From Cyanobium sp. ATX 6A2 (lineage in GTDB: Bacteria > Cyanobacteriota > Cyanobacteriia > PCC-6307 > Cyanobiaceae): a stretch of DNA of 64,000 bases. The translations under genes were made by a program, and so were the position numbers. This document shows, piece by piece, positions 45,836 through 55,440 of the stretch (positions are counted from its first letter, which is position 1; each line of letters starts with the position of its first letter). Where the stretch lies: the NCBI RefSeq assembly GCF_024346355.1, contig NZ_JAGQCU010000003.1:124001-188000 (forward strand), read 5' to 3'. The notes under the pieces were generated by a model. That model saw only the letters and a list, made by a program, of their open reading frames with translations. It did not search any database and was not told the DNA's origin.

Positions 45836-45896
45836 CGGGCGGGAGAGAAGGGCCCCAGGACTCTAGAAACCACCGGAAGACCCATAGGCTGCCCCC

Positions 45897-46400
45897 ATGC
45901 GAGCCCTCTATCCCGGCAGCTTCGACCCCCTCACCCTCGGCCACCTCGACCTGATCGAGCGGGCCAGCAGCCTGTTCGAGGGGGTGGTGGTGGCTGTGCT
46001 GCGCAATCCGCTGAAAACGCCGGCCTTCAGCCTCGAGCAGCGGCTGCACCAGATCCGCCAGGCCACCGGCCACCTCCAGGGCGTGGAGGTGGGCAGCTTC
46101 GAGGGGCTCACCGTGAGCTTCGCCCAGCAGCAGCGCACCGAAGTGATCCTGCGCGGTCTGCGGGCTATGAGCGACTTCGAATACGAGCTGCAGATCGCCC
46201 ACACCAACAAGAGCCTGGCCCCGGATGTGGAAACCTTGTTCCTGGCCACGGCCGTCCACCACAGCTTTCTCAGCAGTTCGGTGGTGAGGGAGGTGGCCCG
46301 CTTCGGTGGCGATGTCAGTCATCTGGTGCCCACCGGAGTGGCAGACGACCTCACCAGGCTCTTTAATCGGATGAATTCGAGCCAGAACCGCAATGGCTGA
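45897..46400 (+). CDS. coaD: Phosphopantetheine adenylyltransferase
   Basis: 167 aa. Adenylates 4'-phosphopantetheine in coenzyme A synthesis. The nucleotidyltransferase motif TLGH is at 13-16 ([19 protein letters not shown]), with the [19 protein letters not shown] and [19 protein letters not shown] blocks in the C-terminal half. Normal length. Overlaps the coiled-coil gene by 8 nt; divergent from the flavin reductase by 61 bp. Confidence 0.96.
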   Translation: MRALYPGSFDPLTLGHLDLIERASSLFEGVVVAVLRNPLKTPAFSLEQRLHQIRQATGHLQGVEVGSFEGLTVSFAQQQRTEVILRGLRAMSDFEYELQIAHTNKSLAPDVETLFLATAVHHSFLSSSVVREVARFGGDVSHLVPTGVADDLTRLFNRMNSSQNRNG

Positions 46401-47346
46401 GGCCAGCATCACCGTTCTCGACCAGCTCGATCAGCTCGAGGAAGTCGTGCTGGAGGGCACCCGCGTTCCCTTCAGCGGCGGCCGGCTCGTGAACGAGCAG
46501 GACGCCATCGAGATGATGGATGCGGTGCGGGAGGCGCTGCCAAGCCAGATCAACCAGGCCGCCGATCTGCTCCGTCAGCGCGAGGAGTTCATTGCCCAGG
46601 CCCGCCGCCAGGCCGAGGAGATCGTGGCCAATGCCCAGCGGGAACGGGAGCAGCTGATCAGCAACTCCTCGGTGCGCCAGGATGCCGAGCGGCAGGTGGC
46701 CGAACTGCGGGAGCAGACCCGCCAGCAGTGCGAACAGCTGCTGCTCCAGGGCCGGCAGCAAGCCGCCCAGGCCGAGCAGGAGCACCAGACCCGCCTGGCC
46801 CAGATGGAGCAGCAGTTCGCCGCCCGGCGCCAGCAGCTCGAGCAGGAGATTGGCGAGCGCAACCGCCAGCTGGTGGAGCAGCACGAGCGCAGCCGCCAGC
46901 AGGCCATGACCGAACTGGAGCAGATCCGCCAGGAGGGACTGCGCCTGCAGCGCGACAGCCAGGCCGAGGCCGAGCGCCTGCACAACGACGCCCTGCAGTT
47001 CCGTCAGCAGACGCAGCAGCAGTGCGACCAGCTTGTGGCCCGCACCCGTCACGAGGCCGTGGAGATCAGCGAGGGCGCCAACCGCTACGCCGAGCAGGTG
47101 CTGGGTGAACTGGAGGGCCGCATCAAGGAGCTGGCCCAGGTGGTGATCGCCGGCCGCCGTGAGCTGGTGCGCTTCCAGGTGCCTGAAGTGGTGAGCGGCA
47201 ACAGCTCCTCCCTGTCCGGCGACGCCAGCGGCGGCGATACCCTGATTCGGGCCGCCAATGGCAAGGGCAGCAAGGGCCCAGCCGCGCGCACCCCCGGCAG
47301 CCGCCGCCGCCGGATGGCGAACAGCCTGCGCCAGTTGGCGGGCTGA
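46393..47346 (+). CDS. Long coiled-coil protein (DivIVA/SMC-like composition)
   Basis: 317 aa. A short conserved N-terminal block ([20 protein letters not shown] then [20 protein letters not shown]) leads into a Gln/Arg/Glu-rich coiled coil over about 55-250 and a basic Gly/Ser tail ending [14 protein letters not shown]. The N-terminus resembles DivIVA-type membrane-targeting segments but I cannot make a firm assignment. No membrane helix. Start overlaps the coaD stop by 8 nt. Possible scaffold or cell-division role is inference. Confidence 0.75.
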   Translation: MAEASITVLDQLDQLEEVVLEGTRVPFSGGRLVNEQDAIEMMDAVREALPSQINQAADLLRQREEFIAQARRQAEEIVANAQREREQLISNSSVRQDAERQVAELREQTRQQCEQLLLQGRQQAAQAEQEHQTRLAQMEQQFAARRQQLEQEIGERNRQLVEQHERSRQQAMTELEQIRQEGLRLQRDSQAEAERLHNDALQFRQQTQQQCDQLVARTRHEAVEISEGANRYAEQVLGELEGRIKELAQVVIAGRRELVRFQVPEVVSGNSSSLSGDASGGDTLIRAANGKGSKGPAARTPGSRRRRMANSLRQLAG

Positions 47347-47394
47347 CGCGGTATCAGCCTCCGCACAGGAGGCCTCTGCTCTAATCGGCTCAGT

Positions 47395-48729
47395 TCAGAG
47401 AGGGCAGAGGCTTGTACCGCTCTGCACCTGACGCAGCACCTGACCGATGACCGTATTCGGTTGGGCGCTGCCATTGCTGATGGCGGCCACGTAGCGGGCC
47501 CCATCTGACGTGAGCAGCACACCGCTGATCGCGCGCACACCACGCAGCGTGCCCGTCTTGGCGTAAAAGCGCCCCTGCAGCGCCGGATCGGTGAAGAGAT
47601 TGCGCAGGGTGCCGCGCTGGCCGGACACCGCCATCGAGGCCAGATAGTTACGGGCGTAGGGGTGCTGATCCATGCGCAGCAGCAGGGCCGCGATGAAGTG
47701 GCTGGTGAGCCGGTTGGAGCGGTCCAGACCACTGCCATCAATGATGCGGATGCCCTGCAGCGGGAGGCCCTGGCTCATCAGCCAGGTGGTGGTGCGCTGC
47801 TGGGCCTGAGCCAGATCCCAGCTGCCGGCGGTCTGGCGCATCAGCACCTCGGCGGTGAAGTTGTGGCTCTCGCTGTTGGCCAGGCTGAGCAGGTTGTGCA
47901 TCGGTGCCGAGGGCTGCTCGTAGAGCAGCACCGCGCCATCAGGCAGGGGTGAACGCGACGACACCAGCTGCAGTTGGGCCTGGCCACCCTGCTGGGTGAT
48001 GGAGCGCTGCAGGAGCGTCTGCAAGCGGGCGGGCGGGTTCTGCACCGCATCCTGGATGGCGTTGCTGGTCACCGCCAGACGCGTGATCGGAGCGCCGTAG
48101 GCGTAGGCGCGGTCGGCAGGATTCCAGCCGCTGGGCCACCACACCTGGCTGGGTTCCTCGGCCAGCTCCAGCCGCACCACGCCGGTGGCGGTGCCGCTGG
48201 AGCCACCATTGCGCAGGGCCAGCTGGGCGAAGCGCTGCAGGTGCGGCAGGGCCAGATCCGGATCGCCTTCCCCGGTGAGCCGGAAGCGGCCATCGGGCAG
48301 TTGCCAGAGGCGGGTGGAGAGGCGGTGGTCGGGACCGAGCTGGTCGAGGGCGAAGGCGGTGGTGATCAGTTTCTGGTTGGAGGCCGGCACCCGGGGGGTG
48401 CGGCCGTTCACCTCCGCCAGCAGGCGACCGCTGGGGTCAGCCACGCTGATGCTCCAGGCGCCGGCCTCACCGCCCAGGGTGGCCTGGATGCGCTGCTGCA
48501 GTGCCGGGCAGCTCACCTGGCTCTGCAGCTGCGGCAGCCCCGAGGGCGGTGGGGGTGCCGGCAGTCGAGCCAGGGCCGGCGGGGTGACAGGGCCAGGAGC
48601 GGGAACGGCCGGGCGGGTCTGGGCCAGGGCTGCGGCCGGCTGCAGGGCCAGCAGCAGCGCCAGCCCACTGAAACCGGAGCTGGCGAAGCGCAGCCGGCGG
48701 GGGCCGGAGATGGCGAAAGGGAACGTCAT
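47395..48729 (-). CDS. dacB: D-alanyl-D-alanine carboxypeptidase/endopeptidase (PBP4 type)
   Basis: 444 aa from the ATG at 48729, one base after the DUF4330 stop. Signal peptide to about residue 36. Serine penicillin-binding fold of class C: SxxK at S117-K120 (VPASNQKLITTAFAL), SxN in NSESHNFTAEVLMRQ and KTG in FYAKTGTLRGVRAISG. Trims D-Ala or cleaves cross-links in periplasmic peptidoglycan. Convergent with the coaD unit. Confidence 0.92.
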   Translation of the reverse strand: MTFPFAISGPRRLRFASSGFSGLALLLALQPAAALAQTRPAVPAPGPVTPPALARLPAPPPPSGLPQLQSQVSCPALQQRIQATLGGEAGAWSISVADPSGRLLAEVNGRTPRVPASNQKLITTAFALDQLGPDHRLSTRLWQLPDGRFRLTGEGDPDLALPHLQRFAQLALRNGGSSGTATGVVRLELAEEPSQVWWPSGWNPADRAYAYGAPITRLAVTSNAIQDAVQNPPARLQTLLQRSITQQGGQAQLQLVSSRSPLPDGAVLLYEQPSAPMHNLLSLANSESHNFTAEVLMRQTAGSWDLAQAQQRTTTWLMSQGLPLQGIRIIDGSGLDRSNRLTSHFIAALLLRMDQHPYARNYLASMAVSGQRGTLRNLFTDPALQGRFYAKTGTLRGVRAISGVLLTSDGARYVAAISNGSAQPNTVIGQVLRQVQSGTSLCPL

Positions 48730-48730
48730 C

Positions 48731-49261
48731 TCAGGCCCCATTGTTGAGTTGGATGCCGGTCACCGTGCCGGTGACGCGGAAGGTGTCGCCCTCGATCTCC
48801 ACCGGGGCGCCCACCTTGATGCTCTGGTTGCCGAACACCACGCCCCCCTCACCGCGGCGCCCCTGGCCCTGGAGCACGAAGCGCGCATCAAGGTTGGGGA
48901 AGGCGCCGCTCGGGGCCGTGGCGGTGACCACACTGCCATCGGGTTGCAGGGCCACCAGCTGGCGCTCAAGCGGGATGATCTCTTCCACGCTGACGCTGCC
49001 GTGGGGCTGGTTGCGGATCACGATCGCCACCCGGCCCTCGCGACGGGAGGCCTCGATCAAGCCCTCCGGATCGGCCACCGGGATGCCGCGCACGTCCACC
49101 AGCACCGTCACGGGCACCAGGCCACCGGTGGCCTGGGCCACGGTGCTGGAGAGCTTGGGACTCCACACCACCCCGACAGCCGCCACCAGCACCGCGCCGA
49201 TGGCCGCCACGTCCACCAGGCCGAAGCGCAGAGGAGACGGCTGGGAAGACTCCGAAGGCAT
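48731..49261 (-). CDS. DUF4330 family protein
   Basis: 176 aa. One N-terminal membrane helix (LVDVAAIGAVLVAAVGVVW) then a small beta-rich exterior domain: VTVLVDVRGIPVADPEGLIE and DARFVLQGQGRRGEGGVVFG. This pattern fits the cyanobacterial DUF4330 family. Function unknown; its stop and the dacB ATG are separated by one base (TGAGATG), pointing to an envelope role. Confidence 0.8.
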   Translation of the reverse strand: MPSESSQPSPLRFGLVDVAAIGAVLVAAVGVVWSPKLSSTVAQATGGLVPVTVLVDVRGIPVADPEGLIEASRREGRVAIVIRNQPHGSVSVEEIIPLERQLVALQPDGSVVTATAPSGAFPNLDARFVLQGQGRRGEGGVVFGNQSIKVGAPVEIEGDTFRVTGTVTGIQLNNGA

Positions 49262-49341
49262 GGGCGCGCACCGGCGGAGCCGGACAGAACGGTGGTGGCC
49301 GAAGTGTACGGAGGGCAGCCCGTTCCGACGAGGCCCAACCC

Positions 49342-50091
49342 TCAGCTGCGCAGTCCCTCGATGAACGTCTCCAGGGAGCGCAGGTTGGCCCCCACCCCCA
49401 GGCCGCCCTCACCGGCGAGGGCCTCAGCCTGGGCCTCGCCATCGGGCTTCTGCTCGAAGCGGGCCGCCAGCCGGAACCCGTCGGCGTCCTGGCGGTAGAG
49501 CTCCCACGCTCCGGGGTAGGCCCGGCACAGGGCGCTGCCCGCCAGAGGCTGCAGCCAGTAGGCCGCCTGCCACTCGGCCACGAATCCCCGCCGCCGTTCC
49601 CGGGCGACGCTGCCGATGCCCACAGCGGCATCCTCGAGGCGGCCGTTGAGCATCACCACCGGTCCGCGGTGGACGGCGCAGAGCTGCTCGAACTCCTCGT
49701 AGTCGGGCAGGGCCGGTGCCACGGCCAGCAGGAGATCGCTGGCGCCTTCTTGCTCGGTTTCGCCTTCCGTCCCGGTTTCGCCTTCGGTCCCGGTGGTGCC
49801 GTCTGCGGTGTCCGCACTGCGGCGCTTCTGGCCGCGGAAGTCGGTGATCACCGCCGCCAGATCGGGAGCATCGCGCTTGGCCAGGGCGCAGGCGCCGGCA
49901 TCGGGAAACACCAGCCGGGTGGACTGGCCGGCCTCCAGCAGCGACTGGCAGAAACGCAGCGCCACCGGCAGCAGCCGCAGCCCCTCGAAGCGCCAATCGA
50001 CGCTCCAGCGGCCACGCTCGCTGCTGGGCAGGGCCTCCAGCAGTGCCGCCAGGGCCTGGCTCTCGGCCTGGCGCAGATCCGCAGGAAGCAT
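49342..50091 (-). CDS. DUF1995 family protein
   Basis: 249 aa from the ATG at 50091. DUF1995 occurs in cyanobacteria and plastids. Blocks ALRFCQSLLEAGQSTRLVFP, DLLLAVAPALPDYEEFEQL and VVMLNGRLEDA match its nucleotide-binding-like core, with GANLRSLETFIEGLRS at the end. A tandem repeat (Gly-Thr-Glu-Gly-Glu-Thr) interrupts the middle; see the findings. Plastid relatives have been linked to photosystem or phosphate functions without a settled activity. 25 bp after the cysteine desulfurase. Confidence 0.78.
   Translation of the reverse strand: MLPADLRQAESQALAALLEALPSSERGRWSVDWRFEGLRLLPVALRFCQSLLEAGQSTRLVFPDAGACALAKRDAPDLAAVITDFRGQKRRSADTADGTTGTEGETGTEGETEQEGASDLLLAVAPALPDYEEFEQLCAVHRGPVVMLNGRLEDAAVGIGSVARERRRGFVAEWQAAYWLQPLAGSALCRAYPGAWELYRQDADGFRLAARFEQKPDGEAQAEALAGEGGLGVGANLRSLETFIEGLRS
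49741..49800. repeat. In-gene tandem repeat, 18-bp unit
   Basis: Nearly three copies of an 18-bp unit (on the coding strand GGGACCGAAGGCGAAACC and variants) in frame inside the DUF1995 gene, encoding Gly-Thr-Glu-Gly-Glu-Thr repeats. A multiple of three keeps the frame, so copy number could vary between strains without breaking the protein. Confidence 0.8.
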
Positions 50092-50116
50092 GGCTGGGCT
50101 TCGGGGCAGCCCGACC

Positions 50117-51313
50117 CTACGGGGCGGCGACCAGGCGCTGGCGGGCCCGCTCCAAGGCCGCCGGCAGCCCCTCCAGATCCGCCGCTGCCAGCCAGGGGCC
50201 AAACCCCAGCCGCAGCCCGCTGGCCGCCTCCACCTCCCCAAACCCCAGGGCCCGCAGCACCGGGCTGGCGGCCGAGCCGCTGCTGCTGCAGGCTGAGCCG
50301 CTGCTGGCGGCATAGCCCTCCCGCCACAGGGCCCGCACCAGCGGGCGGCCTTGCAGAGGCACCCCGTCAGGGGTGGACACCAGCAGGCTGAGGTGGTGGG
50401 GCAGGCGAGCCGAGGGGGTGAGGCGGGGGTCGGGACCGCTCAACCGCAGACCGCTCAGCGGCAGCAGTCGCTCCAGGGCGGCGTCCCTCAGGGCTGCCAG
50501 CGGATCGCTTCCACCATGGCGCTGCAGCCGCTCGCCGGCCAGCTCCAGGGCCCGGGCAAGCCCGGCCGCCAAAGCCACAGGTTCGGTGCCGCTGCGCCGG
50601 CCACCCTCCTGGCCGCCGCCGGCGATCTGGGGCACCAGCGCCACCCCGGAGCGCACCAGAAGGGCGCCGACGCCTCGCGGCCCCTGCAGCTTGTGGGCCG
50701 CCAGGCTGAGCAGATCCACGGACAGGGCCTGGAAATTGAGGGGCCGGTGGCCCACCACCTGCACCGCATCCACGTGCAGCAGCACGCCGGCGCAACGGCA
50801 GCGGGCGGCGATGGCCTCCAGGGGCTGCAGGCTGCCCACCTCGCTCTGTCCCCAGATCAGCGACACCAGCCGGGTGGGGGGCTCCAGCCAGCGCTCCAGG
50901 GCCTGGAGATCCAGCAGGCCCTCCCGGTTCACCGGCAGCCGCTGCAGCTGCCAGCCCTGGCGCTGCAGCGCGGCGGCGGCCGCCTCGGTGGCGGGGTGTT
51001 CCACCGCTGAGATCAGCAGCCGGCCGGGCGGCAGGGCGGCGCCTGCCCCCAGCAGGGCGAGATGGATGGCCTCGCTGCCACCGGAGGTGAACACCAGCTC
51101 CTCGGGCCAGCAGCCGAGCAGGGCGGCGCAGCGCCAGCGGGCGCGCTCCAGGGCCTCCGCCGCCGCCAGGCCGTAGCCATGCAGGCTGGAGGGATTGGCC
51201 CAGGCCTCCGCCTGCACCGCCGCCATGGCCACCAGCACCTCCTCAGCCGGGGGCGAGCTGGCGCAGGCGTCCAGGTACACTCCCGCGGCGGCTGGGGTCG
51301 GGACGGCCGTCAT
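50117..51313 (-). CDS. Cysteine desulfurase (NifS/IscS-like)
   Basis: 398 aa from the ATG at 51313, overlapping the dapF stop in ATGA. PLP enzyme that takes sulfur from cysteine for Fe-S clusters and thio-cofactors. PLP lysine K208 in LLSLAAHKLQGPRGVG, PLP-contacting SAVEHPATE, and catalytic C342 in ASSGSACSSSGSA. The N-terminal VYLDACASSPP replaces the usual LDNNATT, so it is a divergent cyanobacterial member. Class I length. It sits between dapF and DUF1995. Confidence 0.92.
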   Translation of the reverse strand: MTAVPTPAAAGVYLDACASSPPAEEVLVAMAAVQAEAWANPSSLHGYGLAAAEALERARWRCAALLGCWPEELVFTSGGSEAIHLALLGAGAALPPGRLLISAVEHPATEAAAAALQRQGWQLQRLPVNREGLLDLQALERWLEPPTRLVSLIWGQSEVGSLQPLEAIAARCRCAGVLLHVDAVQVVGHRPLNFQALSVDLLSLAAHKLQGPRGVGALLVRSGVALVPQIAGGGQEGGRRSGTEPVALAAGLARALELAGERLQRHGGSDPLAALRDAALERLLPLSGLRLSGPDPRLTPSARLPHHLSLLVSTPDGVPLQGRPLVRALWREGYAASSGSACSSSGSAASPVLRALGFGEVEAASGLRLGFGPWLAAADLEGLPAALERARQRLVAAP

Positions 51314-52485
51314 TCCAGCGGCCGGCCCATCTCCCGCTCGAAGCGGGCCTTGGTGCGCGCCTCCAGGGACCTGGTGGCGAGCGCCACCAGGTCGTCGAGG
51401 GAGCTGCTGCTGAGCAGGGCCTCCACCCGCGAGCGCGCCTCCGCCGAGGGGCAGGCTTCGGGGCGGATGCAGCCATTGACGCAGGCGGTGGCGCAGTCGA
51501 TCGGCGGCACCTCGGCTGCAGGGACTGCGGCGGTGGCAGTGGCAGTCGCAGTGGCAGTGGGAAGCTCCGCAGAGCTCGTGCTGACGCACGCGGCGGCCGC
51601 ACGGTCATCTCCAAAAGGGTCATCACCCCACAGGGCCGGAGTCACCACGGCGTCGAACACCGCCTCGGCCGGACCGGTCATGAACAGATGGTCGCTGGCC
51701 TGGTCCCAGTCGATCCACAGGGGACCTCCGGGCAGGTCGAGCCGGGCGCTTCGCTCCACCAGGCCGAGGCGGTGGCACACCACCAGGGTGGCGCAGGCAC
51801 CAGTGCCGCAGGCCAGGGTGGGGCCGGCACCCCGTTCCCACACCCGCATCACCAGATGATCGGGGGCCAGGGCCTGCACGAAGTGCACGTTGGTGCGGGC
51901 CGGGAAGGCGGGATGCACCTCCAGGGCCGCCCCCAGCCGTTCCAGATCCACCGCCGCCACCTGGTCCACGGGGATGACCACGTGGGGATTGCCCATCCCG
52001 GCCGCGCCCACCGCCAGCATCTGGCCATCCACCTCCAGCTGGCCCTGGGGAATGCCGGCCTCTCCCCTCGCCAGGGTGGTGGGCACGGCCTCAGGGGCCA
52101 GGAACGGCGCTCCCATGTCCACCCGCACCGTGCCGTCCTCCTGCAGCTCAGGCACGATCCGGCCCGCCAGGGTCTCCACCTGCCACCGGCGCCCGGCCGC
52201 ATCGCCGTCGCTGTCGGCCAGGAAGCGGGCCAGGCAGCGGATGCCGTTGCCGCACATCTCCGGCTCGCTGCCATCGGCATTGAAGATGCGCATGCGCAGC
52301 TCTCCGTCGGCCTGGGGGGGCAGCGCCAGGATCAGGCCATCGGCCCCCACCCCGAAGCGGCGATCACAGATGCGGCGGATGCGCTCGGGGGTCAGGCCCA
52401 GGCTGTCGTCGGCGCCGGCCGATCCGCGGCCGTCGACCATCAGGAAATCATTTCCCAGACCCTGGTATTTGCTGAACTGGAGCAC
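51310..52485 (-). CDS. dapF: Diaminopimelate epimerase with C-terminal extension
   Basis: 391 aa from a GTG at 52485; usual DapF is about 275-290 aa. Residues 1-285 are a normal epimerase converting LL- to meso-diaminopimelate for lysine and peptidoglycan, with the catalytic cysteines C78 (EMCGNGIRC) and C226 (LACGTGACAT). The extra 100 residues contain an (Ala-Thr)n run (310-320), a CX3CX3CX5C cluster (C331, C335, C339, C345) and a helical end (SLDDLVALATRSLEARTKAR). The frame runs through without a stop. The divergent hfq gene starts only 31 bp away. Confidence 0.94.
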   Translation of the reverse strand: MLQFSKYQGLGNDFLMVDGRGSAGADDSLGLTPERIRRICDRRFGVGADGLILALPPQADGELRMRIFNADGSEPEMCGNGIRCLARFLADSDGDAAGRRWQVETLAGRIVPELQEDGTVRVDMGAPFLAPEAVPTTLARGEAGIPQGQLEVDGQMLAVGAAGMGNPHVVIPVDQVAAVDLERLGAALEVHPAFPARTNVHFVQALAPDHLVMRVWERGAGPTLACGTGACATLVVCHRLGLVERSARLDLPGGPLWIDWDQASDHLFMTGPAEAVFDAVVTPALWGDDPFGDDRAAAACVSTSSAELPTATATATATAAVPAAEVPPIDCATACVNGCIRPEACPSAEARSRVEALLSSSSLDDLVALATRSLEARTKARFEREMGRPLE

Positions 52486-52516
52486 GATTGAGTCACGGCA
52501 ACCGGGCTGAAATCCT

Positions 52517-52768
52517 ATGCAGAGCTTTTTCGAAGCACGCACGCCCAACCGCGGCGCCAGCCTCGACACCGACCAACCCAGCACCCGGCACATCCAGACC
52601 CTGATCCGCCGCAAGGCCGCCGTGCTGCTGGAGATGGATGCCGGCCGGCAGCTGGAGGGGGTGATCCGCTGGCAGGATCTGCACTTCCTGGCCCTCGATC
52701 CCGGTGGTGACCAACAGCTCACCCTGGTGAACCGCCAGGCCGTGGTTCTGCTGCGGGAACAGGCCTGA
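52517..52768 (+). CDS. hfq: Hfq-like Sm protein
   Basis: 83 aa. Cyanobacterial-type Hfq: after a 15-residue N-terminal lead, [20 protein letters not shown] and [13 protein letters not shown] match the shortened Sm1/Sm2 pattern of Synechocystis Hfq. Cyanobacterial Hfq lacks most proximal-face RNA-binding residues of the E. coli protein and is linked to pilus-base function and motility rather than sRNA pairing. It precedes leuS by 43 bp and diverges from dapF; I recall the same order in marine Synechococcus and Prochlorococcus. Confidence 0.82.
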   Translation: MQSFFEARTPNRGASLDTDQPSTRHIQTLIRRKAAVLLEMDAGRQLEGVIRWQDLHFLALDPGGDQQLTLVNRQAVVLLREQA

Positions 52769-52811
52769 AGCGGCCTGTGGCACCATCGCTGATCTCAGCA
52801 CCGGGCCTGTC

Positions 52812-55415
52812 GTGAGCGAGAGCAGCCGCTACCAACCCCAGGCCATCGAGCGGCAGTGGCAGGAGCGCTGGAACGACGCCCGGCTGCACCACACTCCCGA
52901 TCCCGGCGAGGCCTCCTACATGGCCCTCTCGATGTTCCCCTATCCCTCGGGGAACCTGCACATGGGCCATGTGCGCAACTATGTGATCACCGACGTGATC
53001 GCCCGGGTGGCGCGCATGCGCGGCCACCAGGTGCTTCACCCGATGGGCTGGGACGCCTTCGGGCTGCCGGCGGAGAACGCGGCGATCGAGCGTGGTGTGG
53101 ACCCCGGCGACTGGACGGATCAGAACATCGCCTCCATGCGCAGCCAGCTGCAGCGCCTGGGGCTCTCGATCGACTGGGACCGGGAGATCACCACCTGCCA
53201 CACCGACTACTACCGCTGGACCCAGTGGTTGTTTCTGCAGTTCCTGGAAGCCGGTCTGGCCTACCAGAAGGAGGCCACCGTGAACTGGGACCCGATCGAC
53301 CAGACGGTGCTGGCCAATGAACAGGTGGATAGCGAGGGGCGCTCCTGGCGCTCAGGCGCCGTGGTGGAGAAGCGCCAGCTGCGCCAGTGGTTCCTGAAGA
53401 TCACGGCCTACGCCGACCAGCTGCTCGATGACCTCGACGGCCTGACGGGCTGGCCGGAGCGGGTGCGCACCATGCAGGCCAACTGGATCGGCCGCAGCCG
53501 CGGCGCCGAGATCAGCTTTGCGCTGGTGGATGCCGCCGGCCACGACAGCGGCGAGCAGATCAGCGTGTTCACCACCCGGCCAGACACCCTGCACGGGGTG
53601 AGCTACGTGGTGCTGGCCCCCGAGCATCAGCTGGTGGAGCGGCTCACCACGCCGGATCAGGCCCTGGCGGTGGCGGCATTCCGGGATCTGGTGAGCGGCC
53701 AGAGTGAGCAGGAACGCACCGCCGAGGACAAGCCCAAGCGCGGCATTCCCATCGGTGCCCAGGTGCGCAATCCCGCCAATGGCCAGCTGGTGCCGGTGTG
53801 GATCGCCGACTACGTGCTGGCCGAGTACGGCACCGGCGCGGTAATGGGGGTTCCCGCCCACGACCAGCGCGACTTCCTGTTCGCCCGCCAGTACGAGCTG
53901 CCGGTGCAGCAGGTGGTGATCCCCGCAGGCAGCGACGAGCACGCCTTCGAGGGCGGGGCCTGGTGCGCTGACGGCATCCTCATCCACTCCGGCCGCTTCG
54001 ATGGGCTGTCCAGCGCCTCGGCCAGGGACGCGATCGTGGTGGCGGCCGAACAGGAGGGCTGGGGGCGGGGCCGCACCACCTACCGACTTCGCGACTGGCT
54101 GATCTCCCGCCAGCGCTACTGGGGCTGCCCGATCCCGGTGATCCACTGCGAAAGCTGCGGCGTGGTGCCGGTGCCGGCCGACCAGCTGCCGGTGGAGCTG
54201 CCACGGAACGTGCCCCTCGAGGGCCGGGGCGGCTCCCCCCTGGCCCAGCTCGAAAGCTGGGTCACCGTGCCCTGTCCCTGCTGCGGCAAGCCCGCCCGGC
54301 GCGAGACCGACACCATGGACACGTTCATGTGCTCCAGCTGGTATTACCTGCGCTACAGCGACGCCCACAACGACACCCTGCCCTTCAGCCGTGCGGCGGT
54401 GGATCGCTGGCTGCCGGTGGATCAGTACGTGGGTGGAATCGAGCACGCGATCCTGCACCTGCTCTACGCCCGTTTCTTCACCAAGGTGCTGCGCGACCGC
54501 GGGCTGCTCGGTTTCTCCGAACCCTTCTCCCGCCTGCTCACCCAGGGGATGGTGCAGGGGATCACCTACCGCAACCCCCACACCGGCCGCCACATCGCCC
54601 CCGCCGATGTGGCCGACCCCAGTGATCCCCGCGACCCCGAGAGCGGTGAGCGGCTCGACACCTTCTACGAAAAGATGTCGAAGTCGAAGCACAACGGCGT
54701 GGATCCGGCCGTGGTGATCGACCGCTATGGCGCCGACACGGCGCGCATGTTCATCCTGTTCAAGGCGCCACCGGAAAAAGACCTGGAGTGGGACGACGCC
54801 GATGTGGAAGGCCAGTACCGCTTTCTGCAGCGGCTCTGGCGCCTGGTGGACGGCGCCCTTCAGCGGGGGCTGAGCCTCGCTGCCCAATCCGGTGGGGTGG
54901 CCTCTGATCGCCTGACTCCGACCTCCGCGGCAGACCGTGATCTGCGCCGGGCGGTGCACAGCGCGATCGTGGCGGTGAGCGACGACCTGCAGGGCGAGTT
55001 TCAGTTCAACACCGCGGTGGCAGAGCTGATGAAACTCAGCAATGCCATGGGCGAGCACCTGGCCAGTGCCTCCGATGCGCTGGCCCTCGAGGCTCTGCGC
55101 AGCCTGCTGCTGCTGCTCGCCCCCTTCGCCCCCCACATGGCCGAGGAACTCTGGAGCCGCCTGGACGCCGCCGGCAGCATTCATCGGCAGCACTGGCCGC
55201 AGGCCGACCCCGCCGCCCTGGTGCGCGACACCATCCCCCTGGTGATTCAGGTGAAGGGCAAGGTGCGCGGCAACCTGGAGGTGCCGGCCGATGCCGACCG
55301 GGCCACCCTCGAGCAGCTAGCCCTGAACAGCGACATCGCCGCCAAATGGCTGGAGGGCCGCCCCCCCAGCCGGGTGATCGTGGTGCCGGGCAAGCTGGTC
55401 AACCTCGTGCCCTGA
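52812..55415 (+). CDS. leuS: Leucyl-tRNA synthetase
   Basis: 867 aa from a GTG. Charges tRNA-Leu. The HIGH-like motif is HMGH (50-53, in [15 protein letters not shown]), KMSKS is near residue 620 ([15 protein letters not shown]), and the CP1 editing insert lies between, with the [19 protein letters not shown] signature. A cysteine-rich zinc-type segment ([17 protein letters not shown]) is present. Full length. Confidence 0.97.
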   Translation: MSESSRYQPQAIERQWQERWNDARLHHTPDPGEASYMALSMFPYPSGNLHMGHVRNYVITDVIARVARMRGHQVLHPMGWDAFGLPAENAAIERGVDPGDWTDQNIASMRSQLQRLGLSIDWDREITTCHTDYYRWTQWLFLQFLEAGLAYQKEATVNWDPIDQTVLANEQVDSEGRSWRSGAVVEKRQLRQWFLKITAYADQLLDDLDGLTGWPERVRTMQANWIGRSRGAEISFALVDAAGHDSGEQISVFTTRPDTLHGVSYVVLAPEHQLVERLTTPDQALAVAAFRDLVSGQSEQERTAEDKPKRGIPIGAQVRNPANGQLVPVWIADYVLAEYGTGAVMGVPAHDQRDFLFARQYELPVQQVVIPAGSDEHAFEGGAWCADGILIHSGRFDGLSSASARDAIVVAAEQEGWGRGRTTYRLRDWLISRQRYWGCPIPVIHCESCGVVPVPADQLPVELPRNVPLEGRGGSPLAQLESWVTVPCPCCGKPARRETDTMDTFMCSSWYYLRYSDAHNDTLPFSRAAVDRWLPVDQYVGGIEHAILHLLYARFFTKVLRDRGLLGFSEPFSRLLTQGMVQGITYRNPHTGRHIAPADVADPSDPRDPESGERLDTFYEKMSKSKHNGVDPAVVIDRYGADTARMFILFKAPPEKDLEWDDADVEGQYRFLQRLWRLVDGALQRGLSLAAQSGGVASDRLTPTSAADRDLRRAVHSAIVAVSDDLQGEFQFNTAVAELMKLSNAMGEHLASASDALALEALRSLLLLLAPFAPHMAEELWSRLDAAGSIHRQHWPQADPAALVRDTIPLVIQVKGKVRGNLEVPADADRATLEQLALNSDIAAKWLEGRPPSRVIVVPGKLVNLVP

Positions 55416-55440
55416 CTCCAGCGGCACGCCGCCGCCTGCC

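Noticed and set aside
51520-51565. (Ala-Thr)n repeat as evidence of a frameshift in dapF
   Set aside because: The frame is open on both sides and the downstream part has protein-like, Cys-patterned sequence, so an in-frame linker is simpler.
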